Translations under genes and position numbers: made by a program
Shown here: positions 14,404 through 15,567 of the stretch, piece by piece
Position numbering within the stretch: the first letter of the stretch is position 1
Layout of the letters: every line of letters starts with the position of its first letter
Notes under the pieces: generated by a model
Database searches by the model: none
What the model saw: only the letters and a program-made list of their open reading frames with translations
What the model was told of the DNA's origin: nothing
Source of the DNA: Verrucomicrobia bacterium UBA6015
GTDB lineage: Bacteria > Verrucomicrobiota > Kiritimatiellia > UBA8416
DNA: 15,567 bases
Assembly (NCBI GenBank): GCA_002428045.1
Contig: DIZZ01000054.1
Location: 1 to 15,567, forward strand
Reading direction: 5' to 3'

Positions 14404-15491
14404 GAGTTCCCCCCCCAGACCTGCAAATCCGCGATGCGTATGGGATACACCCCCGCATCATCCGCCACGGCCGTATCCAGGCGAGCGGTCAACCCGAAGC
14501 GAGATCCGCCGGTGCCAACATGAATGCGTACACTCAGAAAACGGCTCGGTGCTGAAAAATCAAGCGGTTTTCCGCTGTTATCAAGGGGAATATCGGTGGC
14601 AGTCAGATCAGGACGGAGGATGCGGCCTGCATTGGCAACGGATTGCCTATCGGAGCCGCCCCGATAATCCTCAACCCGTTGCTGATCGAAATTCAGGTCC
14701 TTTGCAAGCGCAGTCAGGACGAGGGTCGGCGCGGTATTCAGGTTGACGGGGCCCGCGCTCCAGGTCGACACATTCTCCGCAAACGAACGAAACAGCTCAT
14801 TAGGGACCCCGAACGTATCGAAAAAGAGACGGTCAAAGCCTTGAATCAGACGTAGCTCTTGTAAATCGTAAATGGATCTGTTGGCCGCTTCATAGGGCAG
14901 ATTGCTCAACAAATAGGTGTCCGATTCCGCACCGTTCAATCGTGGCTGGTTATCCTTATCAATCCAATCCAAAAGGCTGTCGGTGAGGATATTGATATCG
15001 GCTGGAGAAACGTTCATAGCCTCGAAGAACGTCTTCCACCGGGCGTCGCTGGTATGATTCAATGGTAGCAAACCGGACTCATCTTGAATCTCGACGGCGA
15101 TGTCGAGTCCGGGCGGCATCCTGAAGTCAGCGGCTTCGCCGCCTTGCACGCCGGGATAATGGGTGACGGGCCATCGTTGCGGGTCGATACCGTCCACGTC
15201 GTCGCCTCCGGTCAAACCCGCATAGCCAAGAACATCGCCCCAGCCTTGCACAGGGCTGTAGAGCTGGCCATCCAGCAACTTTATCTCCGCCAGCACAGCG
15301 ATCACCATGTCCAACGTTTGGAAGGCGGCGGAACGTGCATAGGTTGATTGATGGCGATCTGTACTCAAATTCATTTCGGCACGGACGCGTGCCATGAATT
15401 GCAGCATCAACCAACTGGCCAGCAGGATGAATCCCATGACCAGCAGCAATGCGCCTCCCGTGCGGGTATTCGAACTAATAGAGTAATGCAT
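14400..15491 (-). CDS. gspK: Type II secretion minor pseudopilin GspK
   Basis: A 363-residue minor pseudopilin that sits at the tip of the pseudopilus with GspI and GspJ. The N-terminus MHYSISSNTRTGGALLLVMGFILLASWL is cut into two stretches here only for description: a short basic leader (1-12), then a hydrophobic helix (13-33). Prepilin peptidase cleavage after G12 is likely, and there is no Glu at +5, as is usual for GspK. The large globular domain has the GspK hallmarks LLDWIDKDNQPRLNGAE (173-189) with calcium-ligand-like acids, the SIYDLQELRLIQG helix (206-218) and GPVNLNTAP (247-255). I start at ATG 15491, with AGGA 5 bases upstream, which overlaps the gspJ end by 17 bases; upstream in-frame ATGs would spoil the short leader. 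The stop is in an ATGA overlap with the gspL-like gene. An 8-G run lies at 14409-14416. Confidence 0.93.
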   Translation of the reverse strand: MHYSISSNTRTGGALLLVMGFILLASWLMLQFMARVRAEMNLSTDRHQSTYARSAAFQTLDMVIAVLAEIKLLDGQLYSPVQGWGDVLGYAGLTGGDDVDGIDPQRWPVTHYPGVQGGEAADFRMPPGLDIAVEIQDESGLLPLNHTSDARWKTFFEAMNVSPADINILTDSLLDWIDKDNQPRLNGAESDTYLLSNLPYEAANRSIYDLQELRLIQGFDRLFFDTFGVPNELFRSFAENVSTWSAGPVNLNTAPTLVLTALAKDLNFDQQRVEDYRGGSDRQSVANAGRILRPDLTATDIPLDNSGKPLDFSAPSRFLSVRIHVGTGGSRFGLTARLDTAVADDAGVYPIRIADLQVWGGNS

Positions 15492-15567
15492 TTTGATCCT
15501 GCCCATCCAGCCTGACATACCGCGTGAATTCCTGTCCCTCTTTCTCAAACACAATGCGCACGGATCC
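15475..15567 (-). CDS. gspJ: Minor pseudopilin GspJ, C-terminal end only (runs off the right edge)
   Basis: The last 30 codons of a gene that enters from the right edge and stops with TAG at 15477-15475. They encode a strand-rich C-terminus, GSVRIVFEKEGQEF followed by TRYVRLDGQDQNALLY, of the kind that ends GspJ-type pseudopilins. The call rests mainly on position: it overlaps the start of gspK by 17 bases, and gspJ-gspK is the nearly universal order. Nothing upstream is visible, so the identity is inferred. Confidence 0.6.
   Translation of the reverse strand, partial: GSVRIVFEKEGQEFTRYVRLDGQDQNALLY

Noticed and set aside
15492..15554. 21-codon N-terminal extension of gspK
   Set aside because: It would give an over-long leader before the pseudopilin helix and overlaps gspJ far more; ATG 15491 has AGGA at good spacing.

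Overview
All genes read on the minus strand, so transcription runs from high to low coordinates. Coding density is high: no gene-free stretch exceeds about 145 bases, and I see no tRNA, rRNA, CRISPR array or insertion sequence. The gene mix (YVTN propeller, SASA-type acetylesterase, GH29 fucosidase, TIM-barrel sugar isomerase, and a rearranged type II secretion operon with a very large secretin) suggests a glycan-degrading member of the PVC group (Verrucomicrobiota, Kiritimatiellota, Lentisphaerota or relatives). That placement comes from gene content only and is moderately confident.

Right block (about 15567 down to 5071): a type II secretion (T2SS) operon in the order J(partial)-K-L-M-D-X-E-F. 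The genes from J to X overlap by a few bases (17-bp, ATGA or GTGA overlaps), and X-E and E-F are separated by only 13 and 5 bases, so this is one tightly coupled transcription unit whose start lies beyond the right edge. K is a minor pseudopilin, L and M are divergent inner-membrane platform proteins, D is the outer-membrane secretin, E the hexameric ATPase and F the polytopic platform protein. X is a 129-residue unrecognised protein where the order C-D-E-F would lead one to look for a GspC-type connector. The outstanding feature is the secretin: 1354 residues, about twice the usual GspD, because six N3-like modules stand in tandem where a classical GspD has one. The tails of L, M and D are also proline-rich, and in D this tail is built from a 36-bp tandem repeat.

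Middle block (4981 to 846): after an 89-bp gap containing a perfect 12-bp palindrome comes a four-gene set: sugar isomerase/epimerase, secreted sialate-O-acetylesterase-like esterase, PpnP nucleoside phosphorylase and GH29 alpha-L-fucosidase. It looks like a small operon for using acetylated, fucose-containing glycans. The esterase has a signal peptide and the fucosidase has none, suggesting stepwise deacetylation outside the cytoplasm and defucosylation inside. That scheme is inference.

Left edge (737 to 1): the 5' part of a secreted YVTN/YncE-like beta-propeller gene with a possible promoter of its own, cut by the window boundary. Several 8-9 nt G tracts lie inside reading frames (YVTN gene, gene X, gspK) and are possible slippage sites.
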